A stretch of 64,000 nt of DNA from Bacillus altitudinis 41KF2b. GTDB lineage: Bacteria; Bacillota; Bacilli; Bacillales; Bacillaceae. Under the pieces are notes generated by a model, which had not been told where the DNA came from, searched no databases, and was given only the letters and a program-made list of their open reading frames with translations. Shown piece by piece: positions 47,483 through 57,551 of the stretch. Numbering within the stretch: the first letter of the stretch is position 1; each line of letters opens with the position of its first letter. The stretch lies in assembly GCF_000691145.1 (NCBI RefSeq), contig NZ_ASJC01000009.1:60448-124447 (forward strand), written 5' to 3'. Made by a program: the position numbers and the translations under genes.

Positions 47483-47650
47483 GTTTGTAAAAATAGTTAA
47501 ATGCTAGGTGGCACCCTCTCTTAATCCAACATATGAATAGAGTAGATTCAAAACCTGATGTCGGACAAAGTATAAGGGTACATGTACTGATTTTCCGCAT
47601 GAAGATAGGGTTTTCAATCAAAAATTTTCATAGAGAGATGAGGGGAGAAG

Positions 47651-48415
47651 ATGAAAGCAGTCATTCTCTGCGGAGGAAAGGGAACGAGAATGAGTGAGGT
47701 CACACAAGCGCTTCCTAAACCACTTGCTATGATCGGAGATCGGCCTATTCTATGGCATATTATGAAAATCTATCAGTATTACGGTGTAGACGAGTTTATC
47801 TTATTGCTTGGATATAAAGGAGAGAAAATCAAAGAGTATTTTCTCAACTACGACTGGCGGCATCACAGCATGCAGCTGGATATGTCGACAGGGGAAATGA
47901 AGCTTTTAGGGAATTCGGAGAATTGGAAAATCACTTTTTTAGATACGGGTGAGAATACGATGACAGGCGGGCGGTTAAAGCAGGTACAGGATTATATTGG
48001 TGATGAGACATTTATGATGACGTACGGTGACGGACTTGCCAATATCAATATGTTTCATTTGCTCAAGCGCCATCAAGAGCTTGGAGCAGCTGCCACTGTC
48101 ACAGGAATTGAAAAGAAATCACAGTACGGCACGCTGAAGGTGTATAACGGGATGGCACAATCCTTCTCTGAGAAGACAGACAGTATCGGGATGATCAATG
48201 GAGGATTTTTTGTGTTGTCTCCAAAGGTTTTTGATTATTTAACAGATGATGATCAATGTGTGTTCGAAGCAGAGCCTCTTCAGAACTTGGCGAATGATGG
48301 AGAGCTAGCAGTCTATGAGCACCACGGATTTTGGACAGCAATTGATACGTATAAAAACTTGAAAGAAATCAACGGCATGTGGGCAGATGGAAAACAACCA
48401 TGGAAGGTTTGGTGA
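47651..48415 (+). CDS. yfnH: glucose-1-phosphate cytidylyltransferase YfnH
   Basis: 254-residue RfbF-type nucleotidyltransferase making CDP-glucose from CTP and glucose-1-phosphate. The signature [16 protein letters not shown] and the following PKPL element are intact, and [11 protein letters not shown] holds the metal-binding Asp. The start follows GAGGGGAGAAG. First gene of yfnHGFED, which in B. subtilis is SigK/GerE-controlled and decorates the spore surface. About 120 bp upstream (47513-47539) an AC followed after 15 bp by CATATGAATA loosely resembles a SigK promoter; this is weak. Confidence 0.93.
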   Translation: MKAVILCGGKGTRMSEVTQALPKPLAMIGDRPILWHIMKIYQYYGVDEFILLLGYKGEKIKEYFLNYDWRHHSMQLDMSTGEMKLLGNSENWKITFLDTGENTMTGGRLKQVQDYIGDETFMMTYGDGLANINMFHLLKRHQELGAAATVTGIEKKSQYGTLKVYNGMAQSFSEKTDSIGMINGGFFVLSPKVFDYLTDDDQCVFEAEPLQNLANDGELAVYEHHGFWTAIDTYKNLKEINGMWADGKQPWKVW

Positions 48416-48419
48416 CAGC

Positions 48420-49391
48420 ATGAGCGGATTTTGGAATGGGAAAAACGTATTTGTGACTGGGTGTACGGGATTGTTAGGGAGTTACCTCGTCAAGGAATTG
48501 ATAGATCAAGGAGCAAACGTAACAGGGCTTGTACGTGATCAGGTGCCAAGATCGAACTTATATCAAGGCAGTCAATTTGAAAAGATGAATGTCGTCCAAG
48601 GCGCACTTGAGGACATGCAAACGATAGAACGTGCGTTAGGAGAATATGAGATTGATACAGTCTTTCATTTGGCCGCCCAAGCGATTGTTGGAGTCGCAAA
48701 TCGTCACCCGGTCTCTACATTTGAAGCCAATATTTTAGGAACATGGAATGTGCTGGAGGCATGCAGAAGACAGCCGCTTATCAAACGAGTGATTGTGGCA
48801 TCGAGTGATAAAGCATACGGGGATCAAGAGCAGCTTCCTTATGATGAAGACATGCCGCTTAACGGCAAGCACCCATATGATGTGTCAAAAAGCTGTGCAG
48901 ATTTAATTTCTCACACGTACTACAACACATATGGTCTTCCGGTTTGTATTACGCGCTGCGGTAATTTATATGGAGGCGGGGATTTGAATTTTAACCGAAT
49001 CATTCCGCAAACCATCCAGCTGGTATTAGAGGGAAAGGCGCCAGAAATTAGAAGTGACGGTACCTTTATCCGTGATTATTTCTATATTGAAGATGCGGTC
49101 AAGGCTTATTTACTGCTAGCTGAAAAAATGGAGGAAAAAGGGCTTGCAGGAGAAGCATTTAACTTTAGTAATGAAATTCAGCTGACCGTGCTTGAGCTCG
49201 TTGATAAAATCTTAAAGGCGATGGGCAGTGAACTAAAACCTCGTATTTTGAATCAAGGAACGCATGAGATTAAGCATCAATATTTATCAGCAGAAAAGGC
49301 GAGAAAGCTGCTTGATTGGAAGCCTGATTACTCCATTGATGAAGGGTTAGAAAAGACAATTGAATGGTATCGTGAATTCTTTCAAAAATAG
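48420..49391 (+). CDS. yfnG: CDP-glucose 4,6-dehydratase YfnG
   Basis: 323-residue extended short-chain dehydrogenase (RfbG type), converting CDP-glucose to CDP-4-keto-6-deoxyglucose. NAD-binding motif [13 protein letters not shown] is near residue 11; the catalytic triad is Ser/Thr in [11 protein letters not shown] and YDVSKSCAD (YxxxK). The start ATG 48420 lies 5 bp after the yfnH stop, with GGAAGG as ribosome site; the frame is open 11 codons upstream within yfnH. Acts directly after YfnH. Confidence 0.93.
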   Translation: MSGFWNGKNVFVTGCTGLLGSYLVKELIDQGANVTGLVRDQVPRSNLYQGSQFEKMNVVQGALEDMQTIERALGEYEIDTVFHLAAQAIVGVANRHPVSTFEANILGTWNVLEACRRQPLIKRVIVASSDKAYGDQEQLPYDEDMPLNGKHPYDVSKSCADLISHTYYNTYGLPVCITRCGNLYGGGDLNFNRIIPQTIQLVLEGKAPEIRSDGTFIRDYFYIEDAVKAYLLLAEKMEEKGLAGEAFNFSNEIQLTVLELVDKILKAMGSELKPRILNQGTHEIKHQYLSAEKARKLLDWKPDYSIDEGLEKTIEWYREFFQK

Positions 49392-49403
49392 AGGTGTATA
49401 CAG

Positions 49404-50315
49404 ATGAACAGCATATATTGTACGGTTCTATCAAGTGGAAGACTTTATCAAGCTATTGCGTTTTTCTTATCGTTGAAGCAAGTAGAAGATGATGCTGTCA
49501 TCAAGACGTTATGTATGGATGATGCTGCATTTGATTTGCTTCATCAAATGAATTTCCCGCATGTCGATCTTGTTCATGTGCGTGAGCTTGAAACGCCGGA
49601 GCTTCTAGAGATCAAAAAGGAACGAAATGATTCGGAATATTGCTGGACATTAAAACCGATTTGGATTGAGTGGCTATTTAAGCAGGACCAGGCGGAGGAA
49701 GTGACGTATCTTGATGCGGATTTGTTCTTTTATGAGAGTCCGCAAGTGATTTTTCAAAACCAGCCTGATGCGTCTGTGCTTCTATCAAGAGGGGATATTG
49801 TCATTCCAAGCTTTGATCCAGAGGAAGTGAAGATGCTTCAAAAACTTTTAGGGCGCTACAATTCAGGCTTCCTCCATTTTAAAGGAGATGAAGCCGGCCG
49901 AAAGTGCCTGAGCTGGTGGCAAGAAGAATGTCTAATGGAATGCAAAAATGCGCCTGGAGAAGGGAAATTTGGGGATCAAGGGTATTTGGATCATATGCCG
50001 GTGCTGTTTGAAAAAGTAGAAGATATTCAAACAAAGGGTGTGAATATTGGTCACTGGAATTATGGCCAGCATTCTTATCAGGAAGAGAATGGACGTATTT
50101 TGCTTGAGGATGGAAGCCCACTCATTTGCTATCATTTCAGTGGTTTTAGGATCTTAAGCAAAGATGATATGCAGCAAATCCATGAAAAAGGAAGAGATGA
50201 CTTGCCATTTTTCCAAGAAGCCTATCGGGAAGTGCTGCGTCATGTGATTGAATCGGTAGAACAAGTCAATCCGATGTTTAACGGCTATGCCAAACTGGAG
50301 GAGGATGGCGCATGA
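49404..50315 (+). CDS. yfnF: putative glycosyltransferase YfnF
   Basis: 303 residues, nucleotide-diphospho-sugar transferase fold. The metal-binding DxD is seen in VTYLDADLFFYESP, and NSGFLHFKGDE, WWQEEC and GDQGYLDHMP are typical later elements. No membrane segment. It is a clear paralogue of YfnD, two genes downstream (shared EYCWTLKP and LDxDLxFY). Probably adds sugars, perhaps the CDP-derived one, to a spore polysaccharide. The ribosome site is weak (GAGGTG). Its 3' end overlaps yfnE by 4 bp. Confidence 0.85.
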   Translation: MNSIYCTVLSSGRLYQAIAFFLSLKQVEDDAVIKTLCMDDAAFDLLHQMNFPHVDLVHVRELETPELLEIKKERNDSEYCWTLKPIWIEWLFKQDQAEEVTYLDADLFFYESPQVIFQNQPDASVLLSRGDIVIPSFDPEEVKMLQKLLGRYNSGFLHFKGDEAGRKCLSWWQEECLMECKNAPGEGKFGDQGYLDHMPVLFEKVEDIQTKGVNIGHWNYGQHSYQEENGRILLEDGSPLICYHFSGFRILSKDDMQQIHEKGRDDLPFFQEAYREVLRHVIESVEQVNPMFNGYAKLEEDGA

Positions 50316-51502
50316 ATGAAAAGCCGAAGGTCAGCGTCATTATTCCGAGTTATAATGCGAAAGAGCGTTTAGAAGGGAGCCTTTTTTCCTTAACGCTTCA
50401 GGAAACCGATATTCCATTTGAGGTCATTGTCGCTGATAATGGGTCAACGGACGGCACGATGGAAATGCTCGAACACATTGAGGTGAACTTTCCATTCAAA
50501 AAAGTGCGTATTCCTGTCAATCAAGGAATTGCCAAGGGGCGCAATCATGCCATTCGTGAGGCAGAGGGAGACCTCTTAATATTCCATGACAGCGATATGC
50601 TGGCAGAGCCGCAATTTATTCAAAAGCACGCAGAGGCACATGCTGATCATGAGGACCGTGTCATTTGCGGTGTATGCTGGAAGCGAATCTACCGTTATTT
50701 TTACACCGGTTTTGATAAAGATCATGTGAAACGATTAAAAAAACAAGGGCTGTATCAGCGGAAAATGAAAGACAAAACGTCTCTTGTGTCGATGGAGGAA
50801 GTGAAAAGCGGCGCATTTCTAGAGAGAAGCTTCGACTTGCAGTCCGAATTTATTGATATCCTGAAAGACATTTTAAACACGTACGACTATGATTTAAGTT
50901 CTTATCAATTGCCGTGGCGATTTTTTATCACAAATAACTCTTCCGTCAAGCGAAAGCATGTCATGGAACTAGGGATGTTTGATGAAAAAATCGTTCGATA
51001 CGGGTTTGAGGATTATGATTTAGGCATTCGTCTGCATCAGCTTGGCCTCTCATTTGAGCTGCGTGAGGATATTTTAAGTGTGCATCAGGAACATCCAAGT
51101 AATTTAACATCATTCGATGACATCAAATATAACATTTTGTATATGTGCGAGAAGTACAACAATATTGATTCGATTGATGTCCATCTGGCTTTCTCTGGAC
51201 CATTTTCTCATACCGTGACAAATGATATCGTGAAAGACATTCGCCAGCTGCGTAAGAATGAAGCATATGATGATCTGCTCGCTTATTTTTTGGAGCTGCT
51301 TCATATGATCACAGAGCGGAATGTGGGCATTAAACGTGATCAAAAGGACGTGCTGACGGCAAAGCATTTCCCTTTGAAAAAGCTGTCAGAGGCGGTCCAG
51401 CGTGCCAAGCAGGAACATGGATGCACGGTGCTGGCAGAAGCCATTCAAGGGCTCACAAAAGAGCTGCTGCATGTTGACTTGTTCCAAGTGGATGTGTTGT
51501 AG
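50312..51502 (+). CDS. yfnE: family-2 glycosyltransferase YfnE
   Basis: 396 residues. The N-terminal GT-A domain is of family 2 (VSVIIPSYNAKERLEGSL, ADNGSTDGTMEML, FHDSDML with the DxD). A long linker with the acceptor-side segment ITNNSSVKRKHVMELGMFDE and GFEDYDLGIRLHQLG (the catalytic ED motif) follows, then a helical C-terminus. ATGA overlap with yfnF indicates coupled translation, and yfnD begins at the base after the stop. Cytosolic; acceptor unknown. Confidence 0.9.
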   Translation: MNEKPKVSVIIPSYNAKERLEGSLFSLTLQETDIPFEVIVADNGSTDGTMEMLEHIEVNFPFKKVRIPVNQGIAKGRNHAIREAEGDLLIFHDSDMLAEPQFIQKHAEAHADHEDRVICGVCWKRIYRYFYTGFDKDHVKRLKKQGLYQRKMKDKTSLVSMEEVKSGAFLERSFDLQSEFIDILKDILNTYDYDLSSYQLPWRFFITNNSSVKRKHVMELGMFDEKIVRYGFEDYDLGIRLHQLGLSFELREDILSVHQEHPSNLTSFDDIKYNILYMCEKYNNIDSIDVHLAFSGPFSHTVTNDIVKDIRQLRKNEAYDDLLAYFLELLHMITERNVGIKRDQKDVLTAKHFPLKKLSEAVQRAKQEHGCTVLAEAIQGLTKELLHVDLFQVDVL

Positions 51503-52432
51503 ATGGCATCCTATCATTTCACAACCATTGTGTCGAATACCCATGTATTTAAACTGCTGGCGCTGATTCATTCACTTGAGCAGACGGCTCAATCATACAA
51601 ACTTTCTGTCTTATGTGCTGATCCTTTGGCTTACAAGGTGTTAAGTCAATTTCCTCATCCACATGTCCAATATGAAGAGCTTGAAGATGTGGAAGATGAT
51701 TCGCTGCGAAAAGCAAAGGCGGATCGTACGTTCCACGAGTATTGCTGGACGCTTAAGCCTGCGTTTCTACTCAAAATTCTTGAGTCCTCTGATGCAGATT
51801 ATCTCGCTCATTTGGATACGGATTTGTATTTTTATCATGATCCAGAGGCGATATTTGCAGAAAATCCACTCGCTCATGTATTTTTGACAGATCATATGAA
51901 TTCCAAGCGATTCTATCACTTTTATGAATTATCCGGCCGTTTTAATACTGGGTTTGTAGGCTGTCGAAACACAGATGTGGCCAAACGGGCTGTGACGCAG
52001 TGGAAAGAGAACTGCATTGCGCACTGTACAGTAGAAATGGATACAGAAAAAAAGACATATGGTGATCAGCGGTATGTTGAAAGGTGGGTCGATGATTTTG
52101 AGGGTGTCCATGTGGTGGCATCTAAAGGTGCCAATGCAGCGATTTGGAATATTGAAAACTATAAGCTCTCCGTTGTGAAAGGAGATATGTATCTCGACGA
52201 ATGTCCACTGCTGTTCTATCATTTTTCTGCCTTTACGATCATTGATGAAAATACCTTTAATCTGAACTGGTATTACTATATGACAGAACACACTCTTGTG
52301 GATCATTTGTATATTCCGTATGCGGATTTGATTCATCTGAAAATTAAACAGGTGCAAAAGGTCTTTCCAGACTTTCAGCAGGGGTTTATTGCAAAGAAGC
52401 ATGTTCCGGACACGCATTTTTATAAGTTATGA
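51503..52432 (+). CDS. yfnD: putative glycosyltransferase YfnD
   Basis: 309 residues, paralogue of YfnF: EYCWTLKPAFLLKIL, LAHLDTDLYFYHDPE with DxD, FNTGFVGCRN, TYGDQRYVERW and the late YHFSAFTI. Ends the yfnHGFED unit, which is followed by a strong terminator. The start ATG 51503 is immediately after the yfnE TAG. Confidence 0.85.
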   Translation: MASYHFTTIVSNTHVFKLLALIHSLEQTAQSYKLSVLCADPLAYKVLSQFPHPHVQYEELEDVEDDSLRKAKADRTFHEYCWTLKPAFLLKILESSDADYLAHLDTDLYFYHDPEAIFAENPLAHVFLTDHMNSKRFYHFYELSGRFNTGFVGCRNTDVAKRAVTQWKENCIAHCTVEMDTEKKTYGDQRYVERWVDDFEGVHVVASKGANAAIWNIENYKLSVVKGDMYLDECPLLFYHFSAFTIIDENTFNLNWYYYMTEHTLVDHLYIPYADLIHLKIKQVQKVFPDFQQGFIAKKHVPDTHFYKL

Positions 52433-52433
52433 A

Positions 52434-52463
52434 AAAACCGCTCATTTATTGAGCGGTTTTTAC
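52434..52463. terminator. terminator between yfnD and yfnC
   Basis: Stem AAACCGCTCA/TGAGCGGTTT with short loop and T5; convergent genes on both sides. Confidence 0.9.
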
Positions 52464-52466
52464 CTT

Positions 52467-53705
52467 TTATGATTCATTCCATTTCGCTATGGTCTGATCG
52501 CTTGGCAGTAAGAAGGCTAGGATGCCTAATATCGGTAAAAAGGCGACACCGATCATGGTAGGCGTTAAACCGACTGCATCAATTAATGAGCCGAGGGCAA
52601 CGGATCCAATCGCTCCCATACCAAACGCAAGTCCAACAGTTAAACCAGACATTGTGCCAATTTTCCCGGGAAATAGTTCTTGGGCATAGACCACGGTGAC
52701 AGAGAAGCTTGAGGTCAGAATGATCCCAATGAGTCCAAGTAAAACATAAGCAACAACCGGTCCGGCAAATGGGAGAAGTAGGGCAAGCGGAAAGGATGCC
52801 AATAAAGAAATTAAAATGACGGTTTTCTTGCCGAAGCGGTCTGCAAGCGGCCCGCCTAAAAATGTCCCAATCGCACCCAATATAAGAAATAAGAAAATAT
52901 AAGTTTGTGATTCTTTAATCGTCAAACCATATTGCTCAATCGCATAAAACGCATAGAAATTCGAGATCGCATTTCCATACCAAGAACGCGCGAAAATAAG
53001 AAAGACGATAATGCCAAGTGCTGTGAGCGCTGACTTGCGGTGAAGTTCAGATCTTGCTGCTTTTGCAGGCGCTTTTTTCGCTTGTGCTCGAATGGTTTGA
53101 AGTCTTCCTGCGTACCATCTCGAAATATAAAGAAGGAAACCGACAGCAATCATTCCAACAATCGTAAACCAAGCCACACCTGGCTGACCGAGAGGGACGA
53201 GCATGAATGCAGCGATTAGCGGAGCAAAGGCTTGACCTGTATTTCCACCGACTTGATAGATGGATTGAGCAAGACCCCGTCTAGGACCAGCTGCCATGTT
53301 GGCAACCCGTGAGCCTTCTGGATGGAAAATCGCAGAGCCAAGTCCAATAAAGACGACGCACAGTAGGATGGTCGCAAATGACGGCGCAAACGCAAGGCCG
53401 AAAATGCCGACAGCACTTGAAAATAATGCGATAGGCAGTGCATAGGGCATCGGCCGTTTATCTGTGTACCACCCGATCGCAGGCTGCATGACGGAGGAGA
53501 CCATATTTAATGTAAAGGCGATTAGCCCTAATTGAGTAAAGGTCAGCCCCATTGAGCGTTCTAAAATAGGGAACATGGCAGGAATCACGGCTTGCAATGT
53601 GTCGTTGAGCATATGGCAAATACCAATAATCAATAAAATAGGATAAACCGTTGAACCGGTGATCGCTTTTTGAGGTTTATCCTTTGTTTGAGCAGCAATA
53701 GCCAA
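52467..53705 (-). CDS. yfnC: MFS transporter YfnC, fosmidomycin-resistance-protein-like
   Basis: 412 residues with 12 membrane segments, closest in pattern to Fsr: YPILLIIGICHMLNDTLQAVIPAMFPIL at the N-terminus and GSAIFHPEGSR in the first half. Fsr proteins pump fosmidomycin out, but the natural substrate is unknown and resistance cannot be assumed. The start follows GAGGAAG. Position beside yfnHGFED matches B. subtilis. Confidence 0.9.
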   Translation of the reverse strand: MAIAAQTKDKPQKAITGSTVYPILLIIGICHMLNDTLQAVIPAMFPILERSMGLTFTQLGLIAFTLNMVSSVMQPAIGWYTDKRPMPYALPIALFSSAVGIFGLAFAPSFATILLCVVFIGLGSAIFHPEGSRVANMAAGPRRGLAQSIYQVGGNTGQAFAPLIAAFMLVPLGQPGVAWFTIVGMIAVGFLLYISRWYAGRLQTIRAQAKKAPAKAARSELHRKSALTALGIIVFLIFARSWYGNAISNFYAFYAIEQYGLTIKESQTYIFLFLILGAIGTFLGGPLADRFGKKTVILISLLASFPLALLLPFAGPVVAYVLLGLIGIILTSSFSVTVVYAQELFPGKIGTMSGLTVGLAFGMGAIGSVALGSLIDAVGLTPTMIGVAFLPILGILAFLLPSDQTIAKWNES

Positions 53706-53804
53706 TGAGACTTCCTCCTTTCATTCAACTTGTTTCTTTTTTCATTCTCCTCATTTTATTCATAAGGTGAACTATAAAACAATAGCAAATTGTCATGATT
53801 TAGA

Positions 53805-53843
53805 AAAAAAGAGACACATGCGCTTGCTGGAGCGTGTGTCTCT
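53805..53843 (-). terminator. terminator of the PBP gene
   Basis: Long stem AGAGACACATGCGCT/AGCGTGTGTCTCT with T7 on the minus strand. Confidence 0.85.
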
Positions 53844-53849
53844 AAAGGG

Positions 53850-55898
53850 TTATTTATAGAAAGAAGCGATGACAGGCTTCATTTTTTGAATGACAAGTCC
53901 ACTGCCTCCACGGTTTTTCACACCTTCAATCATGCCGACGAGGACGTAATCTTCTTTTTTAGGATTAAACGCAAGTAAAAATCCATTTTCAGTACCGTCT
54001 GTCGCACCTTGTTTGCTCTTTAGTTCCGCTGTTCCCGTTTTAGCGGCTATATCAGCCCCTTTTATTTGCAACGAGTGAGCGGTTCCGTTTGAATTGGTGA
54101 CGACTTGAGTGAGTGCGTCCTTCACCGTATTTGCTGTATCTTCTTTGATGATCTGTTTTGGTGATGCTGTTTTTTCATCCTGAATGACTCGAGGGTACAC
54201 AAGCTTTCCTCCTGTTGCAAATGGAGAATAAGCATGTACTTGTTCAATTGGAGACATAAGTAATTCTCCTTGGCCATATGCTGAGTCGGCAAGTAAGATG
54301 TCTGATTTGATTCCGTCGTTAGACACTTGTGCCGGTTTCATTGTAAACGGCATGTTTAAATCATCACCAAATCCAAATGTTTTCACTTTTTTCTCGTAAG
54401 TATCTTTGCCGATTTCAAGGGCTTCCTGTCCAAAATAAATATTATCTGAGTACACGAGGGCATCGACCATATTGACTTGTTCTTTGTCATGAACCCGTGT
54501 AATGCGATAATTTCCCCATGATTGATCCTTCTGCCATTTCAGTCCATGAATGGTGCGTACTTTATTAGGTTTTGTGACACCTGTTTCCAGTCCAATGGCT
54601 GCTGTAATGGTTTTGAAAGTAGATCCTGGTGCATATCTGCTCGCATATCGAGCTTGGAATGGAAGATCGGGATTTTCACTGTATGCTTGATATTGTTTAG
54701 GCGTGATCCCGTTGGTCATTAAATTGACATCGTAAGAAGGGGTGCTAACAAGCGCTAATAAATCACCTGATGATGGGTTCATAATGGTGACAGCCCCTTT
54801 TTCACCTTTCAGCTGTTGATAGGCTTTTTTCTGTAAAGATGCATCAATGGTCAGCTTGACTGTTTTTCCGTCTTTTCGGTCTGTTTTTTGTAATGTTTCT
54901 TCAATACCTGTTTCATCATGGATAATGAGGATGCTTCCGCCATCTTGTCCTCTTAAGTTCTTGTCAAATGTGAATTCAAGGCCGGTTTTGCCGATGATTT
55001 GATCCGCCTTTAAAGCTGGATTTCTTTTGATATCATCCGCATTTGCTTTTCCCACATAGCCTGTCAGATGGGCAGCGGCTTCGTTATATGGATAGTAGCG
55101 CATTTCCTTCGTTTGATAGGTGACGCCATTTATGTCTTTTGGAATCGGCTTTTGCTCTAACATAGACTTTAGCGGGACAAATGTGTCATCTGTGACCCAT
55201 GCTTGTTTCAGCTGATTTTGAATCAGCTCTTCATCTATATCAAAAGCGTTGCTGATTTTTTTGATGTTGCTTTCTTTTTCCGTACCTGTCCCGAGTTTTC
55301 CAGGGATGATGCCAAGTGCGTGTCCACCAGTTGTTTCGGCTAACGTGCGCCCTTTTCGATCTACAATATTTCCGCGTACCGCAGGATCCGTTGTCACTTT
55401 GATGGTGTCACCCGTTTCCATTTGCGGGAAGATGAGATTTGGTTTCCAATCTACTTTCCACTCGTTATCCTCTTCGGAGAGAACGCCCTTGTAAGAGAGT
55501 TTGTTCAGTTTTCCAAGTGACGTTTTCATCGTGACTTCATAGGTGAATTGATACCCATTTCCTTTGTCCTGTTTTTCTACGTTGACGTTTGAGACGTTTA
55601 GATCACTTGCACCAATGCCGCTAAAGATCTTATCGTATTTTTCGGCAAGTTGTTTTTTAGAAAAGTCACTGGCTTTCAGAGAGCCACTTGTGACCTCATC
55701 TACCAGTTTCGTGAATTCTTTTTTCTCCAGATGTTTCGTAAAGGATTCAGCGGCTTTCAGCGCCTCTTTTTCTTTTGAGAAAAGCGAATCTTTTAAGAAA
55801 AAGAGAGCAGCAGCAATCACGATGATGCTAAGAAGGGGAATGATGACTTTTTTCTGTTTCCAAAATGATTTTCGTTGATCTGTATACAATGAAAACAC
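53850..55898 (-). CDS. class-B penicillin-binding protein, PbpC/MecA-like
   Basis: 682-residue peptidoglycan D,D-transpeptidase. One membrane anchor (about residues 17-36) is followed by an NTF2-like MecA_N domain (about 40-155), a dimerisation domain and the transpeptidase domain. Active-site motifs are intact: S426-TFK, S484-DN and K620-TG. B. subtilis PbpC (PBP3) has the same plan but is a lipoprotein as I recall; here no lipobox is seen. The MecA_N domain is shared with low-affinity PBPs, but beta-lactam affinity cannot be judged. Between yfnC and yfnA B. subtilis has other genes, so this is a rearranged spot. Confidence 0.9.
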   Translation of the reverse strand: MFSLYTDQRKSFWKQKKVIIPLLSIIVIAAALFFLKDSLFSKEKEALKAAESFTKHLEKKEFTKLVDEVTSGSLKASDFSKKQLAEKYDKIFSGIGASDLNVSNVNVEKQDKGNGYQFTYEVTMKTSLGKLNKLSYKGVLSEEDNEWKVDWKPNLIFPQMETGDTIKVTTDPAVRGNIVDRKGRTLAETTGGHALGIIPGKLGTGTEKESNIKKISNAFDIDEELIQNQLKQAWVTDDTFVPLKSMLEQKPIPKDINGVTYQTKEMRYYPYNEAAAHLTGYVGKANADDIKRNPALKADQIIGKTGLEFTFDKNLRGQDGGSILIIHDETGIEETLQKTDRKDGKTVKLTIDASLQKKAYQQLKGEKGAVTIMNPSSGDLLALVSTPSYDVNLMTNGITPKQYQAYSENPDLPFQARYASRYAPGSTFKTITAAIGLETGVTKPNKVRTIHGLKWQKDQSWGNYRITRVHDKEQVNMVDALVYSDNIYFGQEALEIGKDTYEKKVKTFGFGDDLNMPFTMKPAQVSNDGIKSDILLADSAYGQGELLMSPIEQVHAYSPFATGGKLVYPRVIQDEKTASPKQIIKEDTANTVKDALTQVVTNSNGTAHSLQIKGADIAAKTGTAELKSKQGATDGTENGFLLAFNPKKEDYVLVGMIEGVKNRGGSGLVIQKMKPVIASFYK

Positions 55899-56093
55899 CT
55901 CAATTTTTGATTAGATCCTCTATAGTTTACAGTTACTGTGTAGGATTTGTATAGTTTCTCCTATGAAAATAGACCAAGACATGAAGTGGAAATATGAATC
56001 AAGACACAGTTGCTGCTGAAGAATCTCTTCATTTTTTCTTATGATTTAAAGGATTTTTTATGTGATCATCGAATGTGAAAAACTAGAAAAAAT

Positions 56094-56107
56094 TAAAAGC
56101 GTTTTCA
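56094..56107. promoter_or_regulatory. cre site just before the DASS transporter
   Basis: Reverse complement TGAAAACGCTTTTA matches the CcpA consensus at 13 of 14 positions. It ends 13 bp before the start codon, overlapping the ribosome site region, so bound CcpA would act as a block to transcription. Confidence 0.6.
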
Positions 56108-56120
56108 TGAAGGAGGAATT

Positions 56121-57551
56121 GTGATCGTTTATAAAAAAGTGAATCTAACTGGACTTGTTCTTGGACCGATCTTCTTTTTGCTTATTTTTTTGCTCATTCC
56201 AGAAAGTGAATTGACCTATGCAGCGAGAGTGGTACTTGGCATCACAGCATGGACTGCGACATGGTGGGTCACTGAAGCTTTGCCTATACCGGCGACCTCT
56301 TTATTGCCCATCATCCTTTTGCCTACACTTGGCGGGCTATCGATGGAGCAAACATCAAGAGCTTATGGAGACCCGATTGTTTTTATGTACATGGGCGGAT
56401 TTATGATTGCCATTGCCATTGAAAAATGGAATTTACATAGAAGAATGGCCTTACATATTTTAAACATCATTGGCACAAGAAGTGACCGCATTGTATTAGG
56501 GGTTATGATAGCAACGGCTTTTTTATCTATGTGGATTTCAAATGCAGCCACAGCACTGATGATGCTGCCTGTGGCACTGGCTGTGATTAAAGAGGTGAAG
56601 GCGAACGATATTTTGTCAGGTGCATCTCTTGACCGATTCAGTAAAAGCATCCTATTATCGGTCGCTTATTCAGCCTCTATTGGCGGACTGGCGACACTCG
56701 TTGGGTCTGTACCAAATGCTGTTTTTGCGGCGATGTCAAAAAAGCTGTTAGATCGAGAAATTATGTTTTTTGAATGGTTTTTGTTTGGTTTTCCGGTGGC
56801 GGCTGTTCTGCTTATTCTCTTATTTCTGTATTTGACCAAGATACAGTTCAAGGTAGAGCACACAGGGGAAATGGGAGCAGCGTTTATACGGAAGGGTTTA
56901 GAGGATTTAGGCAAAATGAAACAAGAAGAAAAATGGGTTTTTGCTATTTTTCTTATGACGGCTTTTTTATGGATCTTTAAAATCTTTTTGTTTGGCGGGC
57001 TTCCTGTCTCGGATACGTCGATCGCAATCTTTGGGGCGATGCTGTTATTTCTCATTCCAGCGACAAATGGAGAGAGAATACTAGAATGGCAGGATATGAA
57101 GCAGTTGCCGTGGGGACTTTTGCTTTTGTTTGGAGGCGGGCTTTCGCTCGCTACAGGGTTTGCAGAAACCAATCTAACAGGATGGATCGGGGGAAATTTA
57201 CAGCATTTAAATGGGCTGTCGTATCTCATGCTTCTGATTATTTTAACGGGCGCTATTTTATTTATGACCGAAATTATGTCCAATACAGCAGTTGCGAACA
57301 TGATGATTCCAATTACAGTAGGGCTTGGACTTGCAATTGGCATGGAGCCGTACGGCTTAATGGCTGCGGCTGCGTTAGCATCTTCATGTGCATTTATGCT
57401 GCCAATCTCCACACCGCCAAATGCGGCTGTCTTTAGTGCGGACGTGCTGAAAATATCTGATATGGTCAAGGCTGGCTTTTGGTTAAATGTGATCAGTATT
57501 GTAGCGATTGTGCTTGCGGTTTATTTTTGGCTTCCGGTCGTTCTGAGATGA
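56121..57551 (+). CDS. DASS-family sodium:dicarboxylate symporter
   Basis: 476-residue SLC13/DASS transporter with about 11-12 membrane segments. Na+/substrate motifs WISNAATALMMLPVALAV and MSNTAVANMMIPITVGL correspond to the two SNT-type hairpins. Likely substrates are succinate, fumarate, malate or a related anion. GTG start after AGGAGGAATT. The cre site at its start suggests catabolite repression. Its last 69 bp overlap the 3' end of the convergent gene at 57483. Confidence 0.9.
   Translation: MIVYKKVNLTGLVLGPIFFLLIFLLIPESELTYAARVVLGITAWTATWWVTEALPIPATSLLPIILLPTLGGLSMEQTSRAYGDPIVFMYMGGFMIAIAIEKWNLHRRMALHILNIIGTRSDRIVLGVMIATAFLSMWISNAATALMMLPVALAVIKEVKANDILSGASLDRFSKSILLSVAYSASIGGLATLVGSVPNAVFAAMSKKLLDREIMFFEWFLFGFPVAAVLLILLFLYLTKIQFKVEHTGEMGAAFIRKGLEDLGKMKQEEKWVFAIFLMTAFLWIFKIFLFGGLPVSDTSIAIFGAMLLFLIPATNGERILEWQDMKQLPWGLLLLFGGGLSLATGFAETNLTGWIGGNLQHLNGLSYLMLLIILTGAILFMTEIMSNTAVANMMIPITVGLGLAIGMEPYGLMAAAALASSCAFMLPISTPPNAAVFSADVLKISDMVKAGFWLNVISIVAIVLAVYFWLPVVLR

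Noticed and set aside
47421..47621. 66-codon minus-strand frame before yfnH
   Set aside because: It crosses the orphan terminator and the DUF1540 promoter and lacks a ribosome site.
52467..53705. calling yfnC an antibiotic-resistance gene
   Set aside because: Similarity to Fsr shows fold and family only; the natural substrate is unknown.
56666..57469. 267-codon minus-strand frame inside the DASS transporter gene
   Set aside because: Antisense shadow of a membrane protein gene; no start signals and unnatural composition.
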